64,000 nt of DNA from Mermis nigrescens. Lineage: Eukaryota > Nematoda > Enoplea > Mermithida > Mermithidae. The notes beneath the pieces are model-generated. The model saw nothing but the letters and a program-made list of their open reading frames with translations, made no database searches and had not been told where the DNA came from. The stretch spans positions 1,118,936 through 1,182,935 of the forward strand of contig JAVLUZ010000169.1 in NCBI GenBank assembly GCA_036768485.1, read 5' to 3'. Below are positions 47,890 to 59,505 of this stretch, in pieces. A program made the translations under genes and the position numbers. The number at the start of each line of letters is the position of its first letter. Position 1 is the first letter of the stretch.

Positions 47890-48160
47890 TAGGAGGAAGC
47901 GTAAACCCCCTAGAAAAGTTTCTTCCCCAGAAATTTCCACGCTTTGCGCAAAATATTCGTTTTTTGACTATATTTTAATCAATTTATACAAATTTTTTGA
48001 GTTTTTTTGAAATTTTTTTAAAGTTCTTATACTTTAGAAAAATATAGCTCTGTCAGAAACGCCTAAAAATCACGTTTTTGACGCGCCAACATAATTTTTG
48101 AACCCAACAAATTTTAAAATTCTACACCCTCCCCCCAGAATTCCCATCCTATGCGTGTGT
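47890..48160 (-). mobile_element. MITE family 3 copy, inverted
   Basis: Ends near GAATTCCCATCCTATGCG and contains TCAGAAACGCC and a GCTTTGCGC hairpin remnant. Confidence 0.5.
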
Positions 48161-48374
48161 GATGCGGATGTGACTTTAAAAGAAATTTTGTTACAAACCA
48201 ATAGCTTAGATAGCATTGCATCGGAGATTGAAGGTCTCTGAACATTAGAGGGAGAAATTCTTTACAGTTTAAGTCCATTTAATCTTATTTAAATGTAATT
48301 ATTTTGTAAGTTTTCTGGAGAAATATCACAAAAACGTATCAAGTTTTTACACTGTTGAAGGTTAAACGAACATA

Positions 48375-49364
48375 CAGTGCCGCTCAAAACTTTAAGCACC
48401 CCTACAGTTTATGCAATGTTGTATTGTTTTAGCCATCTAGTACAATCTTAAGCGGTTGTCAACGTGTGCGATCAGCTTCTTGGTATTTTCTTAGATGGAT
48501 AATTGAATTATTAAATTTATTTCGCGTTCAAATAAATTCTTTCTGCGTAAAAAAGCAAAAAATGTATATATTTCTGACAAAAATTGCAGTATTTTTATTC
48601 ATGTTTAGTCAATTAAATCGGCTTATGAGAAATTATGGGTGAATAAAAATTTAATTAGTTTGCACCAAAGTCAATAATTACTGTTCCTCAGCGACCCGGA
48701 AAAGATACAAATAATGATCTCTCAAGTATGGGAGGAGGCTGACCCATTTAAATACGTGGTGTTTTCAATGCGCTGATATTATAAAAGGTTTGGTTCCCGT
48801 CCTTACTATGGTATCCCAAATTTACTGCAAATCAGTTAGTTTAATTTCCTAGAAGAACATTTAATGTAGTGCTAAGTCTAGAGAGCTCAGCAGGAGTCAA
48901 TAAAAATGGATTTTACTATGAGAAAACAATTTAAAGCATAAAGCAGTGCATAGTGTCAATGAAACTTTTTTTTAATGTCACGTGATTCCAATCAAATGTC
49001 TAAAATCTGAAAGAAATTTTATGATATGTTATGAAATAGATACTAATTAAACAGAACTTTCATCTAAAATCAAAAAGAATAAATGAAAAACAAAGCTGAT
49101 GAATATTTTGAAGTCCATTGAACGTGAATAACTTGAAGAAATGGCGTATTTTGTGTGTTGTTTTTCCAGGCTAACTGTTATTACTACAAGGTGGTCCTAG
49201 TAGTTCTTAAATTATGTAAATGTTTGAAATTATGTCCCAGAATTCAAAGATAAAAGTCACTCTAAGTGTGTCAACTTTGTTTTGTTCCTATTAGTGCAGA
49301 AAAATAGTCAATAAATGCTAACATGCGATTCTACGAAGGGCTGCTAAACTTTTGAGCTGCACTG
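48375..49364. mobile_element. Tc1/mariner-type non-autonomous element
   Basis: The ends CAGTGCCGCTCAAAACTTT and AAACTTTTGAGCTGCACTG are inverted repeats of about 20 bp and are flanked by TA on both sides, the Tc1/mariner target. About 990 bp long with no transposase frame. Confidence 0.8.
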
Positions 49365-50159
49365 TACGCCGCATTCTTTCTATTGCTTTTACTTTAAAAA
49401 AGTCAGGTTTTGAGCCTTATATTCAGGTCAGTCGGGCAATTTTTTGGCTAAATGGCCCTTCAAGCTTTACATGTTTGTTCAGCATTCCAATACGAAAGTA
49501 TCAACTGATGATTCATAATTAGATAAAAAATTAATCCTTCGAATCAAAATGGACAAACTAAACTAGTCTCTAATATAAAACTCACAACTCTCCAGCAGAT
49601 TCCAGAAAATTATCAATTAGAACAATCAAGTCATTTTATCCGCTGGAAATAGCACACACCTACATCTCTTTTACAAAACGCCTCACTTAAACATCCCAAA
49701 TAAGTGGTCGTCAAGATCTTATATCTAGCGACAAACGACTAACTGCCCTCATTCAAATTTCATTAGATTAATAAGTTGAGAATCGGAAATGGACCGGTGC
49801 AGTAAACTATTTGCCAAAACTGAATTAAGACTATATTATGCCAACTTTTCGACTATTTACTGAAAATCACGAGCACAATTTGAAACGTTTGCCTAGGTAC
49901 TGTTACTGATAATATATTACGTATCGCCTTGACTTATTGGTTCTAAAAGATCTACTATCCCTTTAGCAAACTGCATAAAAACTATACACATTCACACGAA
50001 TTTAGAACCTAGTTTCAAGAGCAAAACTCTCTTTTTTCAGTATATTTCAAAGTATTAGAAATCGAGCTTTATTCCAAAAACTTCAAATGAAGTCAATCAA
50101 ACAACCCACGTGAGATCAGTCGGAGCTTATTGATGTCGAGAAGATCTGATCGTTCACAT

Positions 50160-50716
50160 GTTAAGTTTGGGTCATATCACAACGAACGAAGAAGTCAGAC
50201 AGCTCACGCAAGGATGGTATTTTTGTTCTATAACGCTTTATTTTTGCGATAAAAGTTCAGATACAATCTATGTACCTCCATATGCATAATCGTAAGCCGA
50301 TCCATTTGTTGACTTTTCGACACTTTACCTGCGATACGAGAAGAAGAACTAATTTCGCATTACAAATGACTTTCTGGGAAAAGTGGTTTATCTGAATAAC
50401 TAATCTCGAGTCTGAACGATAAGACCGCACCGCATGCTGTGCCATTTCACTTTTAGTTTAATAATAAATTTTCGCTTTTTACGCGAAAAATAAAAAAATA
50501 GTATCGAACAAGAAAGCTATGTAGTATACGGCTTATGTAAATGATTTTTACTGGATTATAGCACAAATATTTCTCATTAGAACGTTTTTCGTTTTTTCTT
50601 TAATCGTTCGGTTATCGGTATCCGCTGACAAAACGATTCGCCGGCTCCTCAAATTATCGTTTCTTGATATTTCGCGTTTTTTCTTAATTTTCGCCATTAG
50701 GCCAGAAAAGTTATAG
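50160..50716 (+). pseudogene. Dead copy of Ly6-like promoter and exon 1
   Basis: The stretch aligns with the 5' regions of genes A and B, including the TTGACTTTTCGA block at 50309 and a degraded TATA (TATAGCAC) at 50557. The start codon has become ACG at 50633. Downstream text retains CGCCGGCTCCT and TATCGTTTCTTGATATTT like the signal peptide exons, but the frame stops. It ends just before a MITE at 50743. Confidence 0.75.
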
Positions 50717-50742
50717 ATAAGGTTATCAGAAAGGCTTATAGA

Positions 50743-51009
50743 CATACATGGGCAGCAAGTGAATTCTGAGGGAGGGTGCAAGATTTTTTGAAGGTCAAAA
50801 AATGGCCTTAAAAATTGTGGTATGGCGAAAAAACACCATTTTTCGACGTTTCTCATCAAGCACTATCCATTGGCATCAAAAAATTGCGAAAAAACGAAAA
50901 AATTTTCAAAAATTGAATTCTGGGGGGTGGTATTTTGATTTCTGGGGGGTATTTTGGTTTCTCGGGGGGGGGGGCTGCATACCCCCCAAACCCCCCACGC
51001 CCAAATGTG
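50743..51009 (-). mobile_element. MITE family 1 copy, exact 8 bp target duplication
   Basis: Bounded by CATACATGGGC and GCCCAAATGTG, flanked by CTTATAGA on both sides. It inserted just after the dead exon. Confidence 0.9.
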
Positions 51010-51093
51010 CTTATAGACGCTTGGGGCAAGGTCCCTTAACCACCAAGAATCAATATACCACCGCTCGTACGTCTATGTATGTGTGTTAGTCCG

Positions 51094-51269
51094 CAGGCAC
51101 GTATCTCTGGGGGGATGAGGTTGTTCGGACGGACCCCTCAAAATTGAGAAAAATCGGAAAAATAGCACTTTTTAAACCTTATTTTGTGCAATTTTTAACC
51201 TTTTTGGGCTTAGACCCCTCAAAAATTGTTGTTGGTCCCCCCAAAATAGGACGGCCAGCTACGTGCCTG
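51094..51269 (-). mobile_element. MITE family 2 copy
   Basis: Ends CAGGCACGTATC and GCTACGTGCCTG, flanked by TTAGTCCG and TAAGTCAG (six of eight). Confidence 0.8.
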
Positions 51270-51388
51270 TAAGTCAGCACGACATCCATCATGCAAAATC
51301 GACACAAATTGGGTTTCTGCTCTATCACCTATCAGCTTTGTGATAAAAATTATACTGTTCAATGTCTATGTAAAAGCTATCACGATTG

Positions 51389-51400
51389 TTGACTTTTCGA
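51389..51400 (+). promoter_or_regulatory. Conserved upstream block of gene B (TTGACTTTTCGA)
   Basis: Identical to the blocks at 40641 and 50309, 348 bp before the ATG. Confidence 0.45.
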
Positions 51401-51661
51401 TAGATTGCTCAAAATGCACAAGACGAAGGACTAATTCAGAACTGCAAAGGGGCTTCGGTAAAAACGTTTTAAATAAATATATGCGCGTTTAATATGCTTT
51501 CTAAAACGACCTTATGCGCTGCTATTCCTTTTTTAGTTTAACACGTTTTTCACTATAACTGTTCGTCCATTATTTACATAAGAAAAAATAAGAAATAAGG
51601 TAAAACGAGCGCTGTTTTACAATTTATGCAAATTATTTCAACTGGGTATAATAAATCGTAT

Positions 51662-51669
51662 TATAAATA
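51662..51669 (+). promoter_or_regulatory. TATA box of Ly6-like gene B
   Basis: TATAAATA, 75 bp upstream of the ATG at 51737, the same distance as gene A. Confidence 0.65.
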
Positions 51670-51736
51670 CTGATCACAAAAATGATTTTCTTCAATTTTC
51701 GTCGATTTACTCATCCATCACTGACCGCTGATAACC

Positions 51737-51847
51737 ATGTACGCCGGCTCCTTCGATTGTCGTCTCATGATACTCAACGTTTTTTTCTTATTTTCTATCA
51801 TTTTACCACGTGAAGCCGTAGGTTTAAGATGCTACGAAAATGAATCG
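51737..51847 (+). CDS. Ly6/three-finger-like secreted protein gene B, exon 1
   Basis: 37 codons from ATG to a GTGAGA donor. The leader LMILNVFFLFSIILP is hydrophobic and the mature start is LRCYENES. Exons 1-3 give 147 residues. The cysteine pattern equals gene A except for one extra Cys inside the signal peptide. Confidence 0.85.
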
Positions 51848-52302
51848 GTGAGATTGAATACGGATCGCAACCTAATGTTTTTTTTAATTTTTAGATCTTG
51901 ACAGAAGCTGAAGTTTTCTAAATCAATTTCCTTACGGTTTAAAGCTCAAATCTATTTTCAATCGTTTTTTTAATGCAAACGACGAATCATTCGACCTAAC
52001 AAGAATCATTTTCACGGAATAATAATTTTGAAAGCAATATGTAATATTCAGTCTGACGAATTGACAAAACTCTTCCTCACTCTGTCTTCCTGATATGAGA
52101 ACCGACATGATCCACCAGATGTTATCTAGTAATAAATCGAAAAATTGTTGCATAGTGTACAGAAGCACTGTTACACAACATAGTTTTACGGAAGGTTCAG
52201 CCAGCCGTTCCAGATAAATTAAAATATGAAACGCTAGAAACTTGCACATATTTATAAACCTGGATAACAGAAGCAGGGATTTTCATTACGTGACTTTACA
52301 AG

Positions 52303-52532
52303 CATAGGTGGGCTACACCAAAGTTCCGGGGGGGTTTGCAAGATTTTTCAAAGGTCAAAAAATGGCCGTAAAAATGGTGATATGGCGAAAAAACACCATT
52401 TTTCAACGTTTCTCATCGAGCACTATCCATTGGCATCAAAAAATTGCGAAAAAAAAAAAAATTTTAAAAATTGAATTCTAGGGGTATTTGATTTCTGGGG
52501 TACATATCCCAAACTCCCCACGCCCAGGTATG
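52303..52532 (-). mobile_element. MITE family 1 copy in intron 1 of gene B
   Basis: Ends CATAGGTGGGC and GCCCAGGTATG, flanked by TTTACAAG and TTGACAAT (six of eight). Confidence 0.85.
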
Positions 52533-53236
52533 TTGACAATGTGATGAAGCTCGAGATTCGGCCGCAGTCGGAAGAAGTAAGAAATTTGAAATTTATCGAA
52601 TAAAACGGTTTCAAACGAATGTACGCGAGGATAAAAGCTACATATTATACTTTCTAGAGCACTTTTGATTCGACCACATTTCCTGACAGCTTCAAGTTTT
52701 TATTCGTCGTTTAACTTTATATTTTGCTCTACTTTACTGCATAAAAAATTAGATTCTCACTTGTGGGTTCTCTCTTGTATACATGCACTATTTTCTTTGT
52801 TTTTCTTATTTTGGAGAAAGATCGTCAATTTCAGATTTCATTAATCAATAAATCTGGGGATAGTCAAGCCGCTAAAAGATCTGAAATTTGATGGTTAGTC
52901 AGTTAGTAAAATTGAATCTAAAAATTTCTTTAATTTTTTTAAGAATTAGTAAGTTTACTTAAAATACGTAAATAAAAAATAAATGTTACATGAAATACGA
53001 AAGGTAGGTACCTAAAGTTGATACTTCTTACCTAGCACTACAAATAGATTTAAAAGCTTAATATCCGATTCAATCTGCCGCTCTTCATTTCTTGAACATT
53101 ACATGTGCTTCGTGATATCGCTGATAGATCCTTTAGAAAAAATAGCGATTTTTACGTTCAATCTTGAGACAACTAATAATTGATAAGATTTAAATATGAT
53201 GTAATTTATTTCGGATTCACTCACGTGTCTGCCACA

Positions 53237-53509
53237 CACATGGGTGTGGGAGCTTTGGGGATTGGGGGTATGCGCACCCAGACGGCCGAATACCCCCCCC
53301 CCCAACCAAAAAAAACAAAATACACAGAATTCAATATTTGGGAATTTTTATGTTTTTTTCGCAATTTTTTGATGCCAATGGATAGTGCTCGATGAGAAAC
53401 GTTAAAAAATTGTGATTTTTCGCCATATCACCATTTTAAAAACCATTTTTTGACCTTTAAAATATCTTGCACCTCCCCCAGAATTTCGGTGTTGCATACT
53501 TCTGGTCTA
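53237..53509 (+). mobile_element. MITE family 1 copy in intron 1 of gene B
   Basis: The family core (GATAGTGCTCGATGAGAAACG) is intact. It lies only about 50 bp before the exon 2 acceptor. Confidence 0.7.
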
Positions 53510-53556
53510 CTACCATGGTTGATATCTCCAAGTAATATTTATGTACCTTTTCTCAG

Positions 53557-53733
53557 CAAAAAGAATGTCCAGATTGTCGCTATTGCGCGTTTTCAACCGA
53601 TCCGGACTTTAGAAGCTTTGCAATGTTTGGCCTACAAGCTTCTGCCGAAAATACGACAAATTATGATAAAATATTTACGCCTTACTCAAACGGACCGATT
53701 CAATATAAGGTTTTGAGCCTCTGCGTTTTAGAG
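53557..53733 (+). CDS. Ly6-like gene B, exon 2
   Basis: 59 codons in phase 0 after CTTTTCTCAG and before GTTAAC. Encodes QKECPDCRYCAF, AENTTNYDKIF and KVLSLCVLE. Confidence 0.9.
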
Positions 53734-56046
53734 GTTAACGATTGCACATTATTCAACGTTTTCATCATCACACATAGTTAATCAATGCTATGTTAATATT
53801 TTTTCTTCATTTCTGATTTTGTTAGAATTGCCTGACAGAGGGAGGAGCGAAACCTCAAATTTTCCTAATGGTGTCAAAAATACTTCGAAAAATCATTCCA
53901 ATATGCTTTAGCGCTTTTCTGCCCTGTTTCGATCGGCAAAATCTTTTTCTGATGCGAAATTATTCAAACTTTTTCAAAATTCTCGAAGTTTTCTATGAAT
54001 AACGCGCAAAATTTATGCATAGATGGGCACGGAGCGACGAGGAAAAATGCAAAACGCGCTAAAGCATAGAGTTTCATTCTATAGCTCAGAGCTGAATGAT
54101 ATGCAACTAATGGATATAACGCACAGCGCGAAATATTAGATAAGGCTGTTTAAATTACTATTTACGCAAAAAATCATTGTAGGAAACGAAATCTTCGTTC
54201 TGTACAAAAACAACTCTTCTGACGTAAAAGTAATGTTTTAGAGCGCCAAGAACATAAAAATTTGAAAATCGTGATAAAAAATAGCTAAATCATTGAAAAA
54301 TAAAGTGCTTCAAATATGTTTTGGGGACAGAGTGTGGCAGCAACCGCCCCTTAATCTGCCCTAGCTAGTATAGACTGTACATTTAAATAATCGAAAGCCT
54401 CTTTCACGTCTGATTTGATGAGAGAGAGAAACCAAAACTGATGTTTGATTTGTCAATTTAAGTTAAGTCATTGACTTAACACATCATCTGAGTATGGGCA
54501 GCTTTTAAAGTCTGGGGCCCACACATTTCTTGAAGGTCAAAAATGTGCAGAAAAAAATTGATGGTGAATACTATCTTTCGACGTTTCCTAATCAAACTTT
54601 AACCATCAGCATCGAAAAATCGCGAAAAGAGATCAAAAAATTGAAAGTATGATTCTGGTACCTTTTACATTACAAGAGGTTCAGACTTTCCTCTTTTTAT
54701 GGGTTCAGACTGGAGATGAACATGGGAGGTTAAGGGGTCTAGAACCCCTGAGAAGAAAAAATAAAAATTTTCACAGGAAAGTGAGGTAAAATGTTCCCGA
54801 AAATAAATAAAAATTGAAAATATTCATCTTAAGAGCTTCAAATATATCAGGAACTGGGTCAAAGTATGTAGTGTCAATAATACTTTATTGCCTATACCAG
54901 TTTTCGAATTCATTTCGGCTCAAAAACGTTCAATTTTTGCTCCTCCCCGAGACCAGCTGATCTCCAACAGATCGGTCATGCCTTGTATCTAGAGTTCAGG
55001 CAGTAGATGCGCAGTATGGCCGGTTTGGGATCAGGCAGTAAGAGGGGTCAAATATTAATCTTTTTTGGACTAAAATGACGTCAAAACTGGTGTATAGTAG
55101 GGTTGAAACCATGCTAATCAACAGTCTTTATTAAATTTCAAACACTAAAGAAGTACACTTTTTTCGTGTGTACAATGACTTTTAATAGGATTTATTCTAT
55201 ATTTTAGGTTTTCTCAGAGTATTATGTAGTAATTGTAAATGAAGAAAGGCTTGCCGTTGGCAATTCGAACTCAATCTTTGAATGAATTATAGTCTTTAAC
55301 ATTTGCGCAGCGAATTGTGAATGCTACAGTGACTGCCGAAAAAAACCTGCTTGAAATGAATTTTGTTCCGCTTAAAGAGATACCCCTCAGTCAATATTTA
55401 TGTATTTTGAAGAAAAACTTCTTAGCATACTTAAACCTGGTCTAAATTCCTTTTCTTTGCAAATCTGCGATATTGAAACAAAATTAACTCTGAGAGTAGT
55501 GAAGATTGTGAACCCTAAATTCTGCTTTCATTGCCATCTTAATATTGTTTTTCCAAATTTAAATATCACTTTTTATTGACCATATAAGCTACCAAAACAA
55601 ATTTTGAGATTTGTAACAAAAATTCGTTCGACACTGAACTGAGCTCATCTAGACGGACTTTGACGTTCCGAATCTATGTTGAAGTGGTCATTCGAATTTG
55701 CATTCTAGTATCAGCTATAGTTACGTTACAATGAAATCTCAGCACAAGGTTGGCAATATATACCACGTCATCGTGGAATGTTTCAAATTTCCTAACACAT
55801 AAGATCAGTATTTTTCGGAAATTCGTGTCTTCCTATAAAAAAGCGAGTAAAACAGTAGTTTGCTTCAAAGCAGGTGTGGATAATTTAGTATAGGCGAGTT
55901 TATATGATAGAAAGTTAAGTGAAACATAAGATGTACGAGTTAGAGCGTTTCAAAGAAATCAAGTAAAAAGTTTACGGATCCGAAAAGATACTGTTATAAG
56001 CTATTTCGTGTGGAATTTCCCTAAAATAAGGTCGTTCGTAATTTAG
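53734..56046 (+). other. Intron 2 of gene B
   Basis: Contains a diverged MITE family 1 fragment (about 54490-54660), a MITE family 5 copy (54705-54990) and a MITE family 4 copy (about 55010-55180). No further exon is visible. Confidence 0.5.
54705..54990 (+). mobile_element. MITE family 5 copy
   Basis: Shares GGGGTCTAGA, a central TTTATTGCC and the end CAACAGATCGGTCATGCC with 9405-9665 and 59225-59505. Confidence 0.5.
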
Positions 56047-56202
56047 CAATACGTTACGCCTGTTGGAAAAGAGAACAAGTTTCGGTGTTTGTGCAATCAA
56101 GACTCGTGCAACCATGGTCGCAATCTCAGCGAATATTTGAATAACGCGATGAAAGCTGATATTCCCAATGAAATTAGTCCTATTAATCCGCTTGACGTCT
56201 AG
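56047..56202 (+). CDS. Ly6-like gene B, exon 3
   Basis: 51 codons plus TAG after GTAATTTAG. Contains FRCLCNQDSCNHGRNL, the Ly6-like C-terminal signature. No AATAAA was found in the next 100 bases. Confidence 0.9.
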   Translation, partial: QYVTPVGKENKFRCLCNQDSCNHGRNLSEYLNNAMKADIPNEISPINPLDV

Positions 56203-57217
56203 TTTGTTGAAAAACGTTTTGCATTCTTTATTGACAGAAAAAATTTTACGGTAAATTAAGGCTTTTAAATAATTTGCTATGAACGGTAGCTACTATTTAA
56301 TATTTCAAAAATGCACAGTCCATGAAAAGCTCAGAATTAAGAAGTAACATATTCGTTTCTAGTAAAATCAAAATATCTCAAGTTAAATGCATACTTCATG
56401 CGATATTTAATCTAATCCTGTCATAAGATATACAGAAGTGAAAATTTACTGGTAAGTCGACAAATACAGTAGTTAAAAGTGGGAAAATAAGAATTAAATT
56501 GCGAACAAACATAATATGTTTTAAACTTTTTGGCTACGTGCAGTATAGTGGACCCAAAAACTAATAGTGAACGTCGAAATAGATTACGAAGCAACATTGA
56601 ATTTTAAGCATCTTTGAAATAAAATCTATTCTTTTTGCTTCTCGATGAGCACTTAATTTATCGCATTCGTTCCTTGAATTTGTTTTCTTTCGAAGTGTTG
56701 ACCATATATTGTCTGTAAATCAAAATTCAACCGAACTCAATACAAAATGGTCGATTATGGTTATTCACTGAGGGAAATTAAATATCTCGATAGAATATGC
56801 AAAACCGTAGAACATACAGCAACATGAATTAAGAATTAATTGATGGAGGAAAGGTTTGGTCAATTTGAACACCTTGAAATTTGATTTAGTTCTCGGTCTT
56901 ACCAGAACATATGCGTATGCGTAAAGATTTTGTAAGTACCTACATTCGTATTTCTGGCCCTAAAATAACTAGAGCTGTTGTATGGAATGCTGCCTTCTAA
57001 AGTCTCAAATGATCCTAACATCAAATTTAGTTATTTCTTATTTATCGCACTTCTTAGTTTAATAAATATTATAGGTTTGCTCTTAATTTTATAAGAACAA
57101 AACTTTTGCTAAGAAAGCTAAGTACTCAATGGATTGCGTTTCTATGCAAGTAGCACAACTAACCTGATGAATATCTGGGTCATTCTAAATAAATATGCCA
57201 GCATCAGGGCTGGCAAA

Positions 57218-57652
57218 CACACATGGGCCTGGGGATCTGGGGGGTCTGGACCATAGGTGGGCAGCATCGAAATCCTGGGAGAAGGGTTGTGCAGGATTTT
57301 TGAAGCGGTCATAAAATGGTCTACAAAAATGGTGATGTGGCGAGAAGAACACTATTTTTTACCGTTTCTCATCGAGCACTATCCATTAGCCCAAAAAATC
57401 GCGGAAAAACAAAAAATTTTCAAAAATTGCATTTTGGGGATTGCTTTTTTGGGGGGGAGGTTATTCAGCCTTCTAGGGGTGCATATCATCCCAAGAACTC
57501 CCACGCCCATGTGTGGACTTGACCCTCTTTACCAAGAATCTGGCGGACCTTCTCAGAAATAGGTAGACTTCTGAATTGAATTTTCGGTGCTATTTTTGGC
57601 AATTTTGCCACATCGGACACCCGCCCCATAATTTGGTCGATGCCCATGTATG
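57218..57652 (-). mobile_element. MITE family 6 copy nested in the hAT element
   Basis: Bounded by CACACATGGGC and GCCCATGTATG, flanked by CTGGCAAA and CTGACAAA (seven of eight). It split the left terminus of the 57205 element. Related in end sequence to MITE family 1. Confidence 0.75.
57252..57515 (-). mobile_element. MITE family 1 copy nested in MITE family 6
   Basis: Ends CATAGGTGGGC and GCCCATGTGTG, flanked by GTCTGGAC and GACTTGAC (six of eight). Third level of nesting. Confidence 0.75.
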
Positions 57653-59224
57653 CTGACAAATCGTCCCGGAAAATGCATCGTTCTCGTCTCCGTCGACTAA
57701 GGGCACATCATCGTCTCATCGACGATCGATGGGACGAAACAACAAAACATGGATTGTCCTCGTCTTCGTCGACTTGTCTTTTAATCGACGTCATAGACGA
57801 CTTCCCAAAATTTTCTTGATTGCTATGTTTTCCGAAAAAAATCTCAGGCTTCCTTTTCAATTTTTTATCGCAAGTTGAACCCTATTTATAAATTTTTATG
57901 AGAATTATGAGATAATTTTAATGATATCTACTTATCATTGAGCAATAAACTCTTTTTGGACACGAGCTGGCTCATTATCGCAACCTGCCTGCCCTGCCGT
58001 GTAATTTGTACCTGAATATCTTATGAAAATGCGAAAGATTTGCTATTTGTTAAAGTTTTACACTTGCAAAAACTACTCGCAAACAATGAAAACCATAGAA
58101 AAAATTTTATCGTTGGACGTGAAGAATATTCTCATTCATATAGTTTTGTCCCTAATCTGCTGCTTCTTTCAGCGAAATTTGCTGAAAAACACATTAATGC
58201 AATGTAGCGATCGGATTTAAGGGAGGCGGTCGCCTCTTTGGCCTAACACAGTCGGCGAGATAAAGAATTTATAAGTAATTTGCAATAATTTTCGGCCGTC
58301 AGTAACCATAGTTGCCTAATTTTTCAGCGCTTCGTGTTCGAATAATACCTATTCATAGTATTTATTCACTTTCTTGGCGGCCTGAAAGCCATATTATTGC
58401 TCAGAGGATAGGTTACGATTTCAAGACTCAAGAGCAGAAACAGCTATGTCAGAATAGTTTTTTTTCATACTTTGACTCAAAAAATTTCGACGCTCTGCAC
58501 CAACTGCTTTAATAGGAAATCAACAAGTAAATTAGAGTTTCTAACTCCTTTTTCCAAACTGTCATAAACTTTCCGGCGCTAATTGAAGAAATTTAATGAT
58601 ATATTCGCATAATTGTCGAAAAATTAGAACTTTTGAAAAAATCTTATACCGAAAGCAATTTTAAATGAAAGTAGACAATGTAAAAAGCAAAAAATGCCGT
58701 TCCGCAAGGTCAAATTTTGGAACCTATGACTGTTCTTGAATAGGCAGCGGTACCGCCCCCTCTCATGGAAATTCTAGATTCGCCACTGGGCAAAATCATG
58801 AACCAAACGCACGCATGACTAAAATTCGGAAGTCAGATTTCATCAACTAATAGATGGGCAAGTGTAATGGCACTGTGAGAGTTCCTCAGTGAGCAATCTA
58901 CGTTGGACTTGAAAAAATCGTTTAAGAAATTTTAAAAAGTAACTCGTTTTTAATCTTTTTCGAAAAATAGGTAGCTTGCGCTATTTAAAATGGACAAAAA
59001 CACGATTTCTAAATAAAACTTGTTTTTAACTTCTTACGTTGAATTCTGGCATATTTCAAAAATGCAATACCGGAGAATAATTCTGCGTGAACGCCCGACT
59101 CCATGTCATAGTCAAACTTTGACTCGTTGGAATGGAAAATAATACAATATGAAGAAATCCTACGGTGTGTAAAACTCTATTTTGGCGGTATTTTATATAC
59201 AATTCGAAAATTTTCAAATTTTTA

Positions 59225-59505
59225 GGATGGGACCAGACTTGTACCTGGGAAGGGTATGGTGTCTAGACTTTCAGAATGAGAAAAATGGAAAAAAATTCTA
59301 GGAAAAATGAGCTAAATCGAAGGCTTAAAATAGATGAAAACTAAGAATTTCCTTCAGAAGTGCATATAATGATAGATAAAGAAGTTTTCACATTAAATTA
59401 AGCTTTAATATCAATTTCTGAGGTCATTTTGCCCAAGAACGCTCAATTTTAACCCCCTTTAGACCGGCCAACCTCTCGCCAGATTGGCCATGCTGTGCAT
59501 GCATG
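59225..59505 (+). mobile_element. MITE family 5 copy
   Basis: Ends in CCAGATTGGCCATGCTG and has GAGGTCATTTTGCCC, like 9405-9665. Confidence 0.5.
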
